A stretch of 64,000 bases of DNA, taken from NCBI RefSeq assembly GCF_023715565.1, contig NZ_JAMBOJ010000014.1, positions 26,759-90,758 of the forward strand. The letters run 5' to 3'. The position numbers and the translations under genes were made by a program. The notes beneath the pieces were generated by a model, which did not search any database, was not told the DNA's origin, and saw only the letters and a list, made by a program, of their open reading frames with translations. Numbering within the stretch: position 1 is the first letter of the stretch; every line of letters starts with the position of its first letter. Origin of the DNA: Cytobacillus firmus (GTDB taxonomy: Bacteria > Bacillota > Bacilli > Bacillales > Cytobacillaceae). Shown piece after piece: positions 51,570 through 60,695 of the stretch.

Positions 51570-51770
51570 ATGAAAAACGGTAAAGTAAAATGGTTCAATG
51601 CTGAAAAAGGTTTCGGATTCATCGAAGGTGAAGACGGAAACGACGTATTTGTACATTACTCTGCTATCCTATCTGAAGGTTTCAAATCTTTAGAAGAAGG
51701 CCAAGAAGTTTCTTTCGAAGTTGTTGAAGGTGCTCGTGGACCTCAAGCAGCTAACGTAACTAAACTATAA
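51570..51770 (+). CDS. CspA-family cold-shock protein
   Basis: 66 residues, one cold-shock domain. RNP1 is KGFGFIEG and RNP2 is VFVHYSAI. It opens with [15 protein letters not shown]. It is a single-stranded RNA/DNA chaperone that keeps messages unfolded in the cold or in stationary phase. The ribosome site is AGGAGG, 9 bases before the ATG. Codon use is strongly biased, as expected for an abundant protein. Which of the csp paralogues it is cannot be settled here. Confidence 0.95.
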   Translation: MKNGKVKWFNAEKGFGFIEGEDGNDVFVHYSAILSEGFKSLEEGQEVSFEVVEGARGPQAANVTKL

Positions 51771-51788
51771 TCGACACACCCATATAAC

Positions 51789-51830
51789 AACAGCCTGGCC
51801 ATTAGGTCAGGCTGTTTATTTTTTTTGAAT
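51789..51830 (+). terminator. Terminator of the cold-shock gene
   Basis: ACAGCCTGGCC pairs with GGTCAGGCTGT (one G-T pair), followed by TTATTTTTTTT. Confidence 0.88.
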
Positions 51831-51881
51831 CTACTTTTTGGGGGATTTTATTCAAACATCAATACAATATAAAAAAACAAC

Positions 51882-51909
51882 TTGAAGTTTGGGGAGTTTC
51901 CTGTATAAT
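51882..51909 (+). promoter_or_regulatory. Sigma-A promoter of the SAM-riboswitch unit
   Basis: TTGAAG (51882-51887), a 16-bp spacer and TATAAT (51904-51909), about 40 bp before the riboswitch. Confidence 0.75.
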
Positions 51910-51950
51910 GTTCAAGCGTGAGTTATTTTAGAATAATTTAATACTATTCA

Positions 51951-52052
51951 CTTATCAAGAGAGACGGAGGGAATGGCCTGATGATGTCTCGGCAGCGGGC
52001 TCTGCAGAGCGCTGTGCCAAATCCAGCAAGCATAGATGCTTGGCAGATAAGA
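51951..52052 (+). promoter_or_regulatory. SAM-I (S-box) riboswitch aptamer
   Basis: The P1 helix is CTTATC (51951) with GATAAG (52046). Conserved elements follow in order: AAGAGAGACGGAGGGAATGG, CCTGATGATGTCTCGGCAGC, GTGCCAAATCC and the P4 stem GCAAGCAT/ATGCTTGGC. These are the classical S-box blocks. SAM binding promotes the terminator downstream, so the transporter gene is expressed when methionine or SAM is scarce. Confidence 0.95.
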
Positions 52053-52107
52053 AGAGAACGATTAATAGATGCAGATCTCTTCTTGCTTGAAGGGGTCTTT
52101 TTATTTT
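52047..52107 (+). terminator. Riboswitch expression platform: antiterminator and terminator
   Basis: Terminator: AGATCTCTTC (52073-52082) with GAAGGGGTCT (52089-52098, three G-T pairs), then a T-rich run. Antiterminator: AGAAGAGA (from about 52050) pairs with TCTCTTCT (52076-52083), sharing bases with both P1 and the terminator, so the structures are exclusive. Confidence 0.88.
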
Positions 52108-52139
52108 GCTTGGAAAATTAATTAATAAAGGAGAATTCA

Positions 52140-53420
52140 ATGAAATACAGGGGCAACCCATGGGCTTTATTACCGCTAGCCGCTTTCCTGCTTATATTTA
52201 TTGGCAGCGGCATTGCAACAGGCGATTTTAACAGCATACCAATCATTGTCATTGTATCCACAGCAGCTGGAATTGCGCTGGCAATGAACAGAAAAAAGCC
52301 ATTCATGGAAAAAGTAGAGATATTCACAAAAGGGGCCGGACATCCTGATATTATATTAATGTCCATCATTTTTATTCTGGCAGGGGCCTTTTCCGGTACG
52401 GCAAAAGGAATGGGTGCAGTTGATTCAACAGTGAACCTTGCACTCTCTTTTATCCCGCAGAATCTGCTCATGGTCGGAATTTTTATCATTGCATGCTTTA
52501 TTTCATTATCAATGGGAACATCAATGGGGACAGTTGTCGCTCTCGCTCCAATTGGTGTGGCCCTTTCAGCAGAGACAGATATATCAGTAGCACTGGCCAT
52601 GGCAGCAATAATAGGCGGTGCCATGTTTGGAGATAATCTCTCCGTCATTTCTGATACGACTATTGCAGCGGTCAGAACTCAGGGAACGAGAATGACCGAT
52701 AAATTCCGGGTCAATTTTTTAATCGTACTGCCTGCTGCTGTTCTTACCGCTGTTATTCTTGGGATTTTAACAGCAGGTCAGGAAAGTGTGGTGACAAGCG
52801 GAGATTACAGCTTTTTAAAAGTAGTCCCTTATCTTAGCGTATTGGCTGCAGCTTTGTTTGGCATGAATGTTATTTTTGTGCTTAGCGGGGGTATTCTTCT
52901 TGCAGGTCTGATTGGAATTGCTGACGGCAGCTATACGTTTGTTTCATTCTTGCAAATGATTGCTGAGGGAATGGCTGGAATGCAGACGCTTGCCATCATT
53001 GCCATCCTCATTGGCGGATTGGTGGAGATCATCAGGTTTAATGGAGGAATAGATTACTTGCTTCACCTGGCTACAAGCAAAATCAAATCCCGCAGGGGAG
53101 CTGAATTTAGTATTGCGTCACTAGTCTTTCTGACAAATCTATCCACAGCCAATAATACCATTGCCATTATTATTGCAGGGCCTCTTGCCAAAAAAATTGC
53201 AGATCAGTATGAGATTGACCCGCGTAAATCAGCAAGTATACTTGATATATTTGCCTGCTTTGTACAAGGGACTATCCCTTATGGAGCACAGATGCTCGCT
53301 GCTTCCGGGCTCGCTGCCATTTCGCCGGTAAGCATCATGGCATTTTCCATATATCCAATATTAATTGGCATTTGCGGTATTATTGCTATTTTGATTAACT
53401 TTCCTAAGCTAATAAAGTAA
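52140..53420 (+). CDS. metT: NhaC-superfamily transporter, methionine uptake (MetT type)
   Basis: 426 residues, about 11 membrane helices. NhaC-like segments are FSLSMGTSMG-type CFISLSMGTSMGTVVALAP, AAIIGGAMFGDNLSVISDTT and VFLTNLSTANNTIAIIIAG. On sequence alone it would be called a sodium/proton antiporter. The SAM riboswitch in its leader is the known mark of MetT methionine transporters in Firmicutes, so methionine (or a precursor) import is the better call. AAAGGAG precedes the ATG. Confidence 0.85.
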   Translation: MKYRGNPWALLPLAAFLLIFIGSGIATGDFNSIPIIVIVSTAAGIALAMNRKKPFMEKVEIFTKGAGHPDIILMSIIFILAGAFSGTAKGMGAVDSTVNLALSFIPQNLLMVGIFIIACFISLSMGTSMGTVVALAPIGVALSAETDISVALAMAAIIGGAMFGDNLSVISDTTIAAVRTQGTRMTDKFRVNFLIVLPAAVLTAVILGILTAGQESVVTSGDYSFLKVVPYLSVLAAALFGMNVIFVLSGGILLAGLIGIADGSYTFVSFLQMIAEGMAGMQTLAIIAILIGGLVEIIRFNGGIDYLLHLATSKIKSRRGAEFSIASLVFLTNLSTANNTIAIIIAGPLAKKIADQYEIDPRKSASILDIFACFVQGTIPYGAQMLAASGLAAISPVSIMAFSIYPILIGICGIIAILINFPKLIK

Positions 53421-53427
53421 TAAATGA

Positions 53428-53455
53428 AAGAGCCTGCTGGGCTCTTTTTTTTTGA
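53428..53455 (+). terminator. Terminator after metT
   Basis: AAGAGCC pairs with GGCTCTT around CTGCT-like loop sequence, followed by seven or more T. Confidence 0.85.
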
Positions 53456-53598
53456 ACTATGCTGTGTTTCAGAAAAATTGATGATATAATTAGAACGAAT
53501 GTTCTGTAAAATGAAGCTGGAACGCTGCCATATTTTGTTTTTGGTATAATGGTAATATTGCAGAAAGAATCTGTGGCAAGGAAAAGAGGGTGTAAGAA

Positions 53599-54744
53599 AT
53601 GAAATTTATCCATACAGCTGATTGGCATTTGGGCAAGCTGGTCCATGGTGTATATATGACCGAAGATCAGCGTCATTTTTTGAATCAATTTATTGATGTG
53701 GTAGAGGAAGAAAAGCCGGATGCAGTCGTCATTGCAGGTGACCTATATGACCGGTCCGTACCTCCGACTGATGCTGTAGAATTGCTGAATGAAATTCTTT
53801 TTAAAATAAATGTTGAGCTTAATACACCTGTGGTTGCCATAGGAGGAAATCATGACAGTGCAGAAAGGCTGTCATTTGGAAGCTCCTGGTATAAACAAAG
53901 CAAGTTCTACTTGTCTGGAAAACTGTCAAATGATTTTAAGCCTATACATATTAATGGAGTGAACTTTTATCAGGTTCCCTATGCTGAACCTGGACTGGTC
54001 AGGCATTTGCTTAATGATGACCGTGTTCACTCACATGACGATGCAATGAAGGCAATTGTGAGCAGAATTGAAAAGCATCTGAATCCAAATGAGCCGAATG
54101 TTCTTGTCGGACATGCTTTTGTCCTTGGCGGTTCAACCAGTGATTCGGAGAGGACCCTTTCAGTCGGCGGATCAGGCTGTGTCCATTCAAGCTGCTTTGA
54201 TCCATTCTCTTATACAGCACTGGGGCATTTGCATAGCCCTGATGCCATAAAGCATGAAAAAATTCGATATTCCGGCTCCCTATTAAAATACTCTTTTTCA
54301 GAAGCCAAACAAGAAAAATCGATTTCTATTATAGAAATGAAGGAAAATGGCGAATTTGATTTGCGTACCCGTTCACTGAAGCCACAAAAAGACTTGAGAG
54401 AAATCGAAGGGCATTTAGATGAATTGATGGATCCAGCTTTCTATGAAAAACAGAAACTTGATGACTATCTGAAAATCACCCTTTTCGATGAAGGTGCATT
54501 GCTTGATCCAATTAATAAGCTGAGGCAGGTCTACCCCAATGTTCTTCACCTGGAAAGAAGAATTGCTGTGACCGATATGAAGAAAAAAAGCTCCTTTCTT
54601 TCGATGAAGGAAGAGAAAAAGTCAGAGCTTGAGCTGTTTAAACAATTCTATGAACAAATGACCACTTCTGAATTTACAGAGGATAAACAGCAGGTAATGA
54701 CAGATGTGATCGAAAAAGTGCTTAGGGAGGAGGCCCAGAAATGA
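53599..54744 (+). CDS. sbcD: Exonuclease SbcD (Mre11 family)
   Basis: 381 residues. Phosphodiesterase motifs are HTADWHLGK at the N-terminus, VIAGDLYDR, AIGGNHDSAERL, LVGHAF and ALGHLHSPD, giving the two-Mn active site. The capping region and the SbcC-binding C-terminus follow. With SbcC it cuts hairpins and protein-blocked DNA ends. The ATG is behind AGGGTG. Its last codons overlap the sbcC start (ATGA). Confidence 0.95.
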   Translation: MKFIHTADWHLGKLVHGVYMTEDQRHFLNQFIDVVEEEKPDAVVIAGDLYDRSVPPTDAVELLNEILFKINVELNTPVVAIGGNHDSAERLSFGSSWYKQSKFYLSGKLSNDFKPIHINGVNFYQVPYAEPGLVRHLLNDDRVHSHDDAMKAIVSRIEKHLNPNEPNVLVGHAFVLGGSTSDSERTLSVGGSGCVHSSCFDPFSYTALGHLHSPDAIKHEKIRYSGSLLKYSFSEAKQEKSISIIEMKENGEFDLRTRSLKPQKDLREIEGHLDELMDPAFYEKQKLDDYLKITLFDEGALLDPINKLRQVYPNVLHLERRIAVTDMKKKSSFLSMKEEKKSELELFKQFYEQMTTSEFTEDKQQVMTDVIEKVLREEAQK

Positions 54745-57700
54745 AACCGCTAAAATTAACGATGCAGGCGTTTGGCCCCTATGCAGACAGAGAAAGCATT
54801 GATTTTACCGAACTTGGAAATCGGACCATGTTTGTCATTTCGGGAAAGACGGGTTCAGGCAAGACCACTATATTTGACGGCATCAGCTATGCCATTTATG
54901 GAAAGGCAAGCGGAGAGGATCGGAATGGACCGGAACTTCGAAGCCAGTTTGCCAAAAATAATACACTAACTGAGATTTCCCTCGAATTCATTTTAAGAAA
55001 TAAACGGTATCATATTACAAGATCTCCTCAGCAGGAAAAGAAAAAAGAGCGGGGCGATGGCACAACAACAGTGAGTGCAAAAGCTGAACTATATATATAT
55101 GAAGAAAATGGAGATCAAAAGCTTCTGGCTTCAAATGTCAGGGATGTTGATGAAAAGATAAAAGAAATTATGATCATTGACAGCAATCAGTTCCGGCAAA
55201 TTCTGATGATCCCCCAGGGAGAGTTCAGAAAGCTCCTTACTTCCGAGAGCAAGGATAAGGAAGTTATTCTTCAGCGGCTATTCCATACTCAAATATACAA
55301 GCGCATCGAAGAAAAATTAAAAGAAGATGCGACTGAATTAAAAAGAACGGTGGAAGAACAGATTAAATTGAGGGATCAGTATTTTAATCATGTTCAGGTT
55401 GTGTACAGCGGGGAGCTGAAATCATATCTCGAAGCAGGAAGTGTTAATGACACACTGCTCATGCCTCTTCTGGCAGATGAGATCGAGAAAATGGCAGATG
55501 GGCTTGAGGAGCTGACAGAATCAGGAAAGAAAAAGAAAGAATATCGAGATTATCTTCAGCAAAAACTTTATGAAGCAGAAATTCTATTAAAACAGCTTAA
55601 GGCTAAAGAAGACTTAAAGCAAAGGAAAGAAGAGCTCGAGGGACTAAGGGAGCAGTACTTGACAAAAGAGAAGGCGATAGCACTTGCCCAAAAAGCAGCT
55701 CTGCTCAATCAGCAGGAGCAGCACTGCCATGAATTGAAGAAAGAATTAGATGCTGCAAACGCTGAACTAACTATTCTTCATAAGAATATCAGCTCTCTTG
55801 AAGCTCTCTTAAAAGAAAAACAGGATAAATGGGAATCTGAAAAGAGCCGGGAGGAAGAGAGAAAACAGGCTGCAGAACACGTAAATCACCTGCAAAATAT
55901 GAGAGAGGATATTCTCTCTTTTGCAGAAGTGAAAAAGCAGGTGTTTTCTCTTGAAGAAAATCTGGAAAAATTGAGGCTCCATAAAAGACAGAAAGAAGAA
56001 GATCATCAAAAAACAGATCAGATTATAAAAAAACTGTCAGAAGAAAAGCAGGACATTGAGAAGAGCAGGGTGGCACTGGTTGAGAATGAACGAAAGCTTG
56101 AGAAACTTACCGAAGAAATAGAAAGGCTTCATAGATTTGAAGAGCTGCATAAAGAGCATCAATCATCCATGAATGACTTCAGCAATAAAAAAAGTTTTTT
56201 TGAGCAGACTTCATCCAGGCTGACTGATGCCAAACTGCTTGTAGAGGAACTGGAAGGCAAATGGCTTCATGGACAGGCATCAATCCTTGCTGACAGGCTC
56301 CAAAACGGAGAAGCATGTCCGGTCTGTGGCTCAGAACACCATCCAAATCCGGCTGTCTCTCTTCAAGATATTCCTGATGAAAAAGATCTGAAGGAAGCAA
56401 AAAAGCAGGCAGCTGAAGTGGAAGCAGAGAAGGCGAAAGCGGAGTCTGCATTCTATGAAGCGCGATCCTGTATGAATTCCAGCGAAAATGGCCTGACGGA
56501 ACTAACGGTTCAAATATTAAAACACCGTCCTGATTTTAAACGAGAGAATTTGCCGGTGCTTAATAATACTCTTGCAGATGAAAAAAGGGATCTTGTGGCT
56601 TTTCATACTGAATTGAAGAAGAAGTCTTCCAGGCTGGAAAACTGTGCTGCTGAGTTAGATAAAACTCAGCAGCATAAAGAAACTGTGGCTGCAGATATTG
56701 ACCGGCTCCAAGTCCAGCTAAATGACACAGCCGTTTTACATGCCGAAAAGAAAAGCAACTTATCCAGAATGACGGCCGCAATTCCTGAGGACTTGCGTTC
56801 TGTTGAAGCCTACCAGGCGAGTTTGAAAATAGCAGCTGAAAAGCTTGAAAGACTGCAGAGACAGCTGGAAACGGCACAACAGGAATATCAGGATACAAAA
56901 TCGTCCTTCATGGCGGAACAGGCAAAGCTTGCGACACTTCAAAAGATGGCTGTTGAGAAAGAAGAAAAGCTTGCAGCTGAAAGGCATAATTTTGTTCAGC
57001 GTATGAAAGATCAGGGTTTTGAAGCATATGGAGATTACAGGGATGCCAAAAAATCGGAAAATCAAATCAGTCAGCTTGTAGGTGAAGTAAGGGGATATAG
57101 GGAAGAAGTCCGTTCTGTCCAGGATCGGTTCGATGAACTGGTGCAGCTATTAGAGGGGGTTGAAAAACCTGATCTGGAAAGCTTGCAGGTATCATTACAG
57201 GAAACAGATAATCAATTGAAACTGCTCCAGGATCAATATACAAATCTGTTGATGAAAAAGAAACAAAATGAAGATACCTTAAGAAAAATCGTAGAAATTA
57301 ATGAAAATATGAAAGCCCTTGAAGAAAGGTATAAAGTTATTGGGCACTTGTATGAAATTTCAAAAGGCCAGAACACATACCGAATTACTTTTGAACGATT
57401 TGTCCTCGCGTCATTTTTAGATGATATACTAAGGGAAGCCAATGGACGTTTAACAAGGATGACAAGCGGAAGATATATGCTGCTTCGAAAAACAGACCGG
57501 TCAAAGGGCAATGCGCAAAGCGGCCTGGAATTGCTTGTTTTCGATCAATACACTGGCCAGGAAAGGCATGTTAAAACTTTATCTGGCGGAGAAAGTTTTA
57601 AAGCCGCGCTTGCACTTGCACTTGGTCTGGCTGACGTGGTGCAGCAATACGCAGGAGGCGTATCTCTTGAAACGATGTTCATTGATGAAGGATTTGGGAC

Positions 57701-57875
57701 ACTTGATCCCGAATCATTGGATCAAGCAATAGAAGCATTGATCGAAATTCAAAGCAGCGGTAGGCTTGTAGGCATCATCTCTCATGTTCCCGAACTGAAG
57801 GAACGAATTGATGTTCGTCTTGAAGTAACAGCAAGCCAGACAGGAAGCCGCACGCAGTTTCAATTTTTAAGTTAG
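54741..57875 (+). CDS. sbcC: Exonuclease SbcC (Rad50 family)
   Basis: 1044 residues. Walker A is SGKTGSGKTTIFD (residues about 35-47). Long coiled coils flank a zinc hook CPVCGSEHHPNP near residue 528. The signature motif KTLSGGESFKAALALALGLADV and Walker B FIDEGFGTLDPESLDQA complete the ABC ATPase near the C-terminus. It forms a 2:2 complex with SbcD; ATP-driven coiled-coil movement feeds DNA ends to the nuclease. Translation is coupled to sbcD. Confidence 0.95.
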   Translation: MKPLKLTMQAFGPYADRESIDFTELGNRTMFVISGKTGSGKTTIFDGISYAIYGKASGEDRNGPELRSQFAKNNTLTEISLEFILRNKRYHITRSPQQEKKKERGDGTTTVSAKAELYIYEENGDQKLLASNVRDVDEKIKEIMIIDSNQFRQILMIPQGEFRKLLTSESKDKEVILQRLFHTQIYKRIEEKLKEDATELKRTVEEQIKLRDQYFNHVQVVYSGELKSYLEAGSVNDTLLMPLLADEIEKMADGLEELTESGKKKKEYRDYLQQKLYEAEILLKQLKAKEDLKQRKEELEGLREQYLTKEKAIALAQKAALLNQQEQHCHELKKELDAANAELTILHKNISSLEALLKEKQDKWESEKSREEERKQAAEHVNHLQNMREDILSFAEVKKQVFSLEENLEKLRLHKRQKEEDHQKTDQIIKKLSEEKQDIEKSRVALVENERKLEKLTEEIERLHRFEELHKEHQSSMNDFSNKKSFFEQTSSRLTDAKLLVEELEGKWLHGQASILADRLQNGEACPVCGSEHHPNPAVSLQDIPDEKDLKEAKKQAAEVEAEKAKAESAFYEARSCMNSSENGLTELTVQILKHRPDFKRENLPVLNNTLADEKRDLVAFHTELKKKSSRLENCAAELDKTQQHKETVAADIDRLQVQLNDTAVLHAEKKSNLSRMTAAIPEDLRSVEAYQASLKIAAEKLERLQRQLETAQQEYQDTKSSFMAEQAKLATLQKMAVEKEEKLAAERHNFVQRMKDQGFEAYGDYRDAKKSENQISQLVGEVRGYREEVRSVQDRFDELVQLLEGVEKPDLESLQVSLQETDNQLKLLQDQYTNLLMKKKQNEDTLRKIVEINENMKALEERYKVIGHLYEISKGQNTYRITFERFVLASFLDDILREANGRLTRMTSGRYMLLRKTDRSKGNAQSGLELLVFDQYTGQERHVKTLSGGESFKAALALALGLADVVQQYAGGVSLETMFIDEGFGTLDPESLDQAIEALIEIQSSGRLVGIISHVPELKERIDVRLEVTASQTGSRTQFQFLS

Positions 57876-57939
57876 GATTCAGAGGAAAAGGATAGACCTC
57901 CTATCCTTTTTCCCATACTATTAAAGTTGGTGATCACTG

Positions 57940-58656
57940 TTGAGGAAGAAAGTTGCTTTATCATGGAGCGGCGGCAAAGATAGCTGCCTGGCCCTGGATG
58001 TATTAATAAAAAAGGGGTATGAGGTTGCATGCCTTCTGACTACGGTTCCGCAGGAAATCAGCAGAACTTTCGGCCATGGAGAAAAAACAGAATTAATCCA
58101 GCTTCAGGCAAAAAGCTTATCCATACCGGCAGAGTTTATTTTTTGTACTTTTGAGAATTACTCTGAGCATTTCGTGAGTGATTTAAAAAAAATAAAAGGT
58201 ACCTATGGAATTACAGGCATTGCATTTGGAGACCTTTACTTGGATGGACACCGTGAATGGGGAGAAAAAACAGCAGCTGAAGCAGGATTGGACGCTGAAT
58301 ATCCTCTATGGATGGAAGAGAAAGATAGTCTTAAGGCTTTAAAAACTTTTGTGGAATCAGATTATAAAGCTAAAGTCATACGTGTCAGTGAAGAGGTGTT
58401 GGATGACTCGTGGCTCGGCAAAGAACTTGATCATGACTTTGTAAGTAAAATTGAAGATCAACCTGTTTGTCCGATGGGTGAATCAGGTGAGTATCATACA
58501 TTTGTTTATGATGGACCGCTTTTTTCTGCCAGCATCCAACTGGACTCTCCGGAAGTCATTCAGCTTGAAACCACAAAGAAATTAGAATTTGGCGAGTTTA
58601 GTCTCGTTGAAAAAAATAAAAACGTCATTGACGGGAATGCGCAGGTAACGAAATGA
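57940..58656 (+). CDS. Dph6-like ATP-dependent amide ligase (ATP-PPase)
   Basis: 238 residues. The PP-loop SWSGGKDSCLAL (residues about 8-19) and GIAFGDLYLDGHREWGEKTA with DDSWLGKELD match the diphthine-ammonia ligase (Dph6/ATPBD4) family. Eukaryotic and archaeal enzymes finish diphthamide on elongation factor 2, which bacteria lack, so the substrate here is unknown. The start is TTG 57940 behind GGTGATC. Its stop overlaps the SET gene's ATG, which indicates a shared function. Confidence 0.85.
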   Translation: MRKKVALSWSGGKDSCLALDVLIKKGYEVACLLTTVPQEISRTFGHGEKTELIQLQAKSLSIPAEFIFCTFENYSEHFVSDLKKIKGTYGITGIAFGDLYLDGHREWGEKTAAEAGLDAEYPLWMEEKDSLKALKTFVESDYKAKVIRVSEEVLDDSWLGKELDHDFVSKIEDQPVCPMGESGEYHTFVYDGPLFSASIQLDSPEVIQLETTKKLEFGEFSLVEKNKNVIDGNAQVTK

Positions 58657-59027
58657 TTGAAATTAAGACATCAGCAGTAAGTGATGGCGAACATAACAGA
58701 GGAGTCTTTGCTACTCGTGATATTAAGAAGGGTGAACTGATTCATGAGGCTCCGGTGCTTCCGTATCCAAATAATGAGCATCAGCATATTGAAAAAACAG
58801 CTCTGGCAGACTATGCATTTGAATATGGGAAAAATCACAGTGCCCTTTTATTAGGCTATGGGATGCTTTTTAACCATTCCTACAAGCCTAATGCAATATA
58901 TGATATTAACTTTGATAATCATACGTTTGATTTTTTCGCCTATAGAGATATTAAAGCAGGTGAAGAGGTTTTGATTAACTATAATGGGGAAGCAGAAAAT
59001 GATGATCCCCTATGGTTCAATAAATAA
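58653..59027 (+). CDS. Minimal SET-domain protein (lysine methyltransferase type)
   Basis: 124 residues with SET hallmarks: RGVFATRDIKKGELIHEAP, the SAM/pseudoknot segment FNHSYKPNA (usual form NHSCxPN) and GEEVLINYNG. Pre-SET and post-SET Cys clusters are absent. Such compact bacterial SET proteins are little studied; lysine methylation of a bacterial protein is expected. It is translationally coupled to the Dph6-like ligase (ATGA overlap), so both may modify the same protein. Confidence 0.85.
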   Translation: MIEIKTSAVSDGEHNRGVFATRDIKKGELIHEAPVLPYPNNEHQHIEKTALADYAFEYGKNHSALLLGYGMLFNHSYKPNAIYDINFDNHTFDFFAYRDIKAGEEVLINYNGEAENDDPLWFNK

Positions 59028-59089
59028 AATAATTGAAGACTGGTTCCTCCTCGCACGGAGATCAGTCTCCCCAGAAGGGAGAGGGTAGT

Positions 59090-59842
59090 TTGTCAGGAGT
59101 ATTTTCTCATGATTACAAAGCTTTCCCTTTTTTGGTTTTTTCCGCATCTCATATAGCCATGATTATGTTATTTGCAGCAGCAGCCGTGCTTTTATTTATC
59201 TTCAGAAAAGGGCTTTTACGGCTTGATCAGAAATTCCGGCTTTATATGTTTATGCTTCTATTTACATTGGAACTGCTATACCATCTTTGGCTATATCTTG
59301 GCGGCTATTGGGATATCTCCTTTACTTTGCCGCTGCAGCTCTGCTCCATAAGCTTAGTTCTTTGCTTGGTATTATTGGCAACGAAATCCAGTGCTGTCTT
59401 CCAGCTGGTCTATTATCTAGGAGTTACTGGCGCTTTAATGGCTATACTGACTCCTGAATTGTTTTTAGGCTTTCCCCATTTTCGTTACTTCCAATTTTTT
59501 ATTACTCATAATCTGATCATATGTACCGGTCTTTATTTTGTGTTCGTGCATCAATTCAGGCCAACAGGAAAGGGCGTGCTAAACTCCTTTATCTTTTTGA
59601 ATATCTGTGCTGGTGCGGCATTTTTCGCTAACAAACTGACAGGAGGAAACTATATGTTCCTGTCCCGCAAGCCGGAAAATGCTTCATTATTAGATTACTT
59701 CGGTCCTTATTCTTATTACATACTGACCCTCGAGATAGCGGCGGTATTCATGTTTTTATTGCTATTGCTTCCATTTAAAATTTTAGACAAAAATAAAGTA
59801 GAAAGGCGGAATCTGCATGAAACCTGCAAAAATAGGGATTGA
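59090..59842 (+). CDS. YwaF-like (TIGR02206 type) membrane protein
   Basis: 250 residues, seven or so helices. Segments LYHLWLYLGGYWDISFTLPLQLCSISL, FHFRYFQFFITHNLII-like PHFRYFQFFITHNLIICTGLYF and GGNYMFLSRKPENASLLDYFGPY are typical. TTG 59090 is preferred over TTG-type starts upstream because GGGAGAGGG precedes it. The function of the family is not known. It overlaps the coaW start. Confidence 0.82.
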   Translation: MSGVFSHDYKAFPFLVFSASHIAMIMLFAAAAVLLFIFRKGLLRLDQKFRLYMFMLLFTLELLYHLWLYLGGYWDISFTLPLQLCSISLVLCLVLLATKSSAVFQLVYYLGVTGALMAILTPELFLGFPHFRYFQFFITHNLIICTGLYFVFVHQFRPTGKGVLNSFIFLNICAGAAFFANKLTGGNYMFLSRKPENASLLDYFGPYSYYILTLEIAAVFMFLLLLLPFKILDKNKVERRNLHETCKNRD

Positions 59843-60620
59843 TGCCGGAGGGACTCTGCTTAAGATGGCATTTGAAGAAAAAAGAAATATTCATTACAAA
59901 AGCTATCTGATTGATGATATGGACAGTTCTATGAATTGGCTTAAGTTGTCTGCTGCTAATGCGGAAGTTGCATTGACAGGCGGGAAGGCTGAATATCTTA
60001 AAAAGGAGTATTTCCAAAGTGCCCTGATTGTTCCTGAAATTGAGTCTTCCGGTGTAGGTGCATCCTATTTGCTGAAGCAAGATGGATTATCCAATAAGAA
60101 TTTCATCTTAAGTATTATAGGCACAGGTACTTCGATTTGCCTGAACAGAGACGGGAAAATCTCAAGGGTTTCCGGAAGCGGCATCGGCGGGGGAACATTG
60201 ATGGGACTGGGACGGTTACTGACTGGTGAAAAGAATTTCTCCAATCTCGTTTCGCTGGCTGGCACCGGGAAAGCAGAAAATGCAGATATAATGGTCAAGG
60301 ATATTTATTCACCATTCGATCCGCCGGTAAATGGGAGTCTTACCGCCAGTAACTTCGGGAAGATTAAGGATAATCATGTTAGCAAAAAAGACAAAGCAGC
60401 CAGCTTAACTAATATGATCGCTGAAACGCTTGTACTCCTAAGCTCTCAGGCAGCAGTTCATCATCAAATTGACGATATAATTTATATAGGAAGCACGCTT
60501 CGGAACAATGCCCCTCTAAAACACCTTATTAAGAAGTATACCGTCATGGTTGGCAAAAAACCTGTCTTTATTCAAGACGGGGCTTATTGTGGAGCATTAG
60601 GTGCGCTGCTGTCATTATAA
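59817..60620 (+). CDS. coaW: Type II pantothenate kinase
   Basis: 267 residues of the acetate/sugar kinase fold. Phosphate motifs are IGIDAGGTLLKMAF at the N-terminus and SIIGTGTSICL; GSGIGGGTLMGLGRLLTG forms the second. It matches the staphylococcal and bacillary CoaW type, which phosphorylates pantothenate as the first step to CoA and is not inhibited by CoA. It starts inside the YwaF-like gene's end, with AAAGGCGG upstream. Confidence 0.88.
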   Translation: MKPAKIGIDAGGTLLKMAFEEKRNIHYKSYLIDDMDSSMNWLKLSAANAEVALTGGKAEYLKKEYFQSALIVPEIESSGVGASYLLKQDGLSNKNFILSIIGTGTSICLNRDGKISRVSGSGIGGGTLMGLGRLLTGEKNFSNLVSLAGTGKAENADIMVKDIYSPFDPPVNGSLTASNFGKIKDNHVSKKDKAASLTNMIAETLVLLSSQAAVHHQIDDIIYIGSTLRNNAPLKHLIKKYTVMVGKKPVFIQDGAYCGALGALLSL

Positions 60621-60695
60621 AACCGGAAGATTGAAAGATTCTATTTTTCAGGATAAAGTTGAAAAAGAACGCAATAGAAGCAGGTGGCAGAAATG

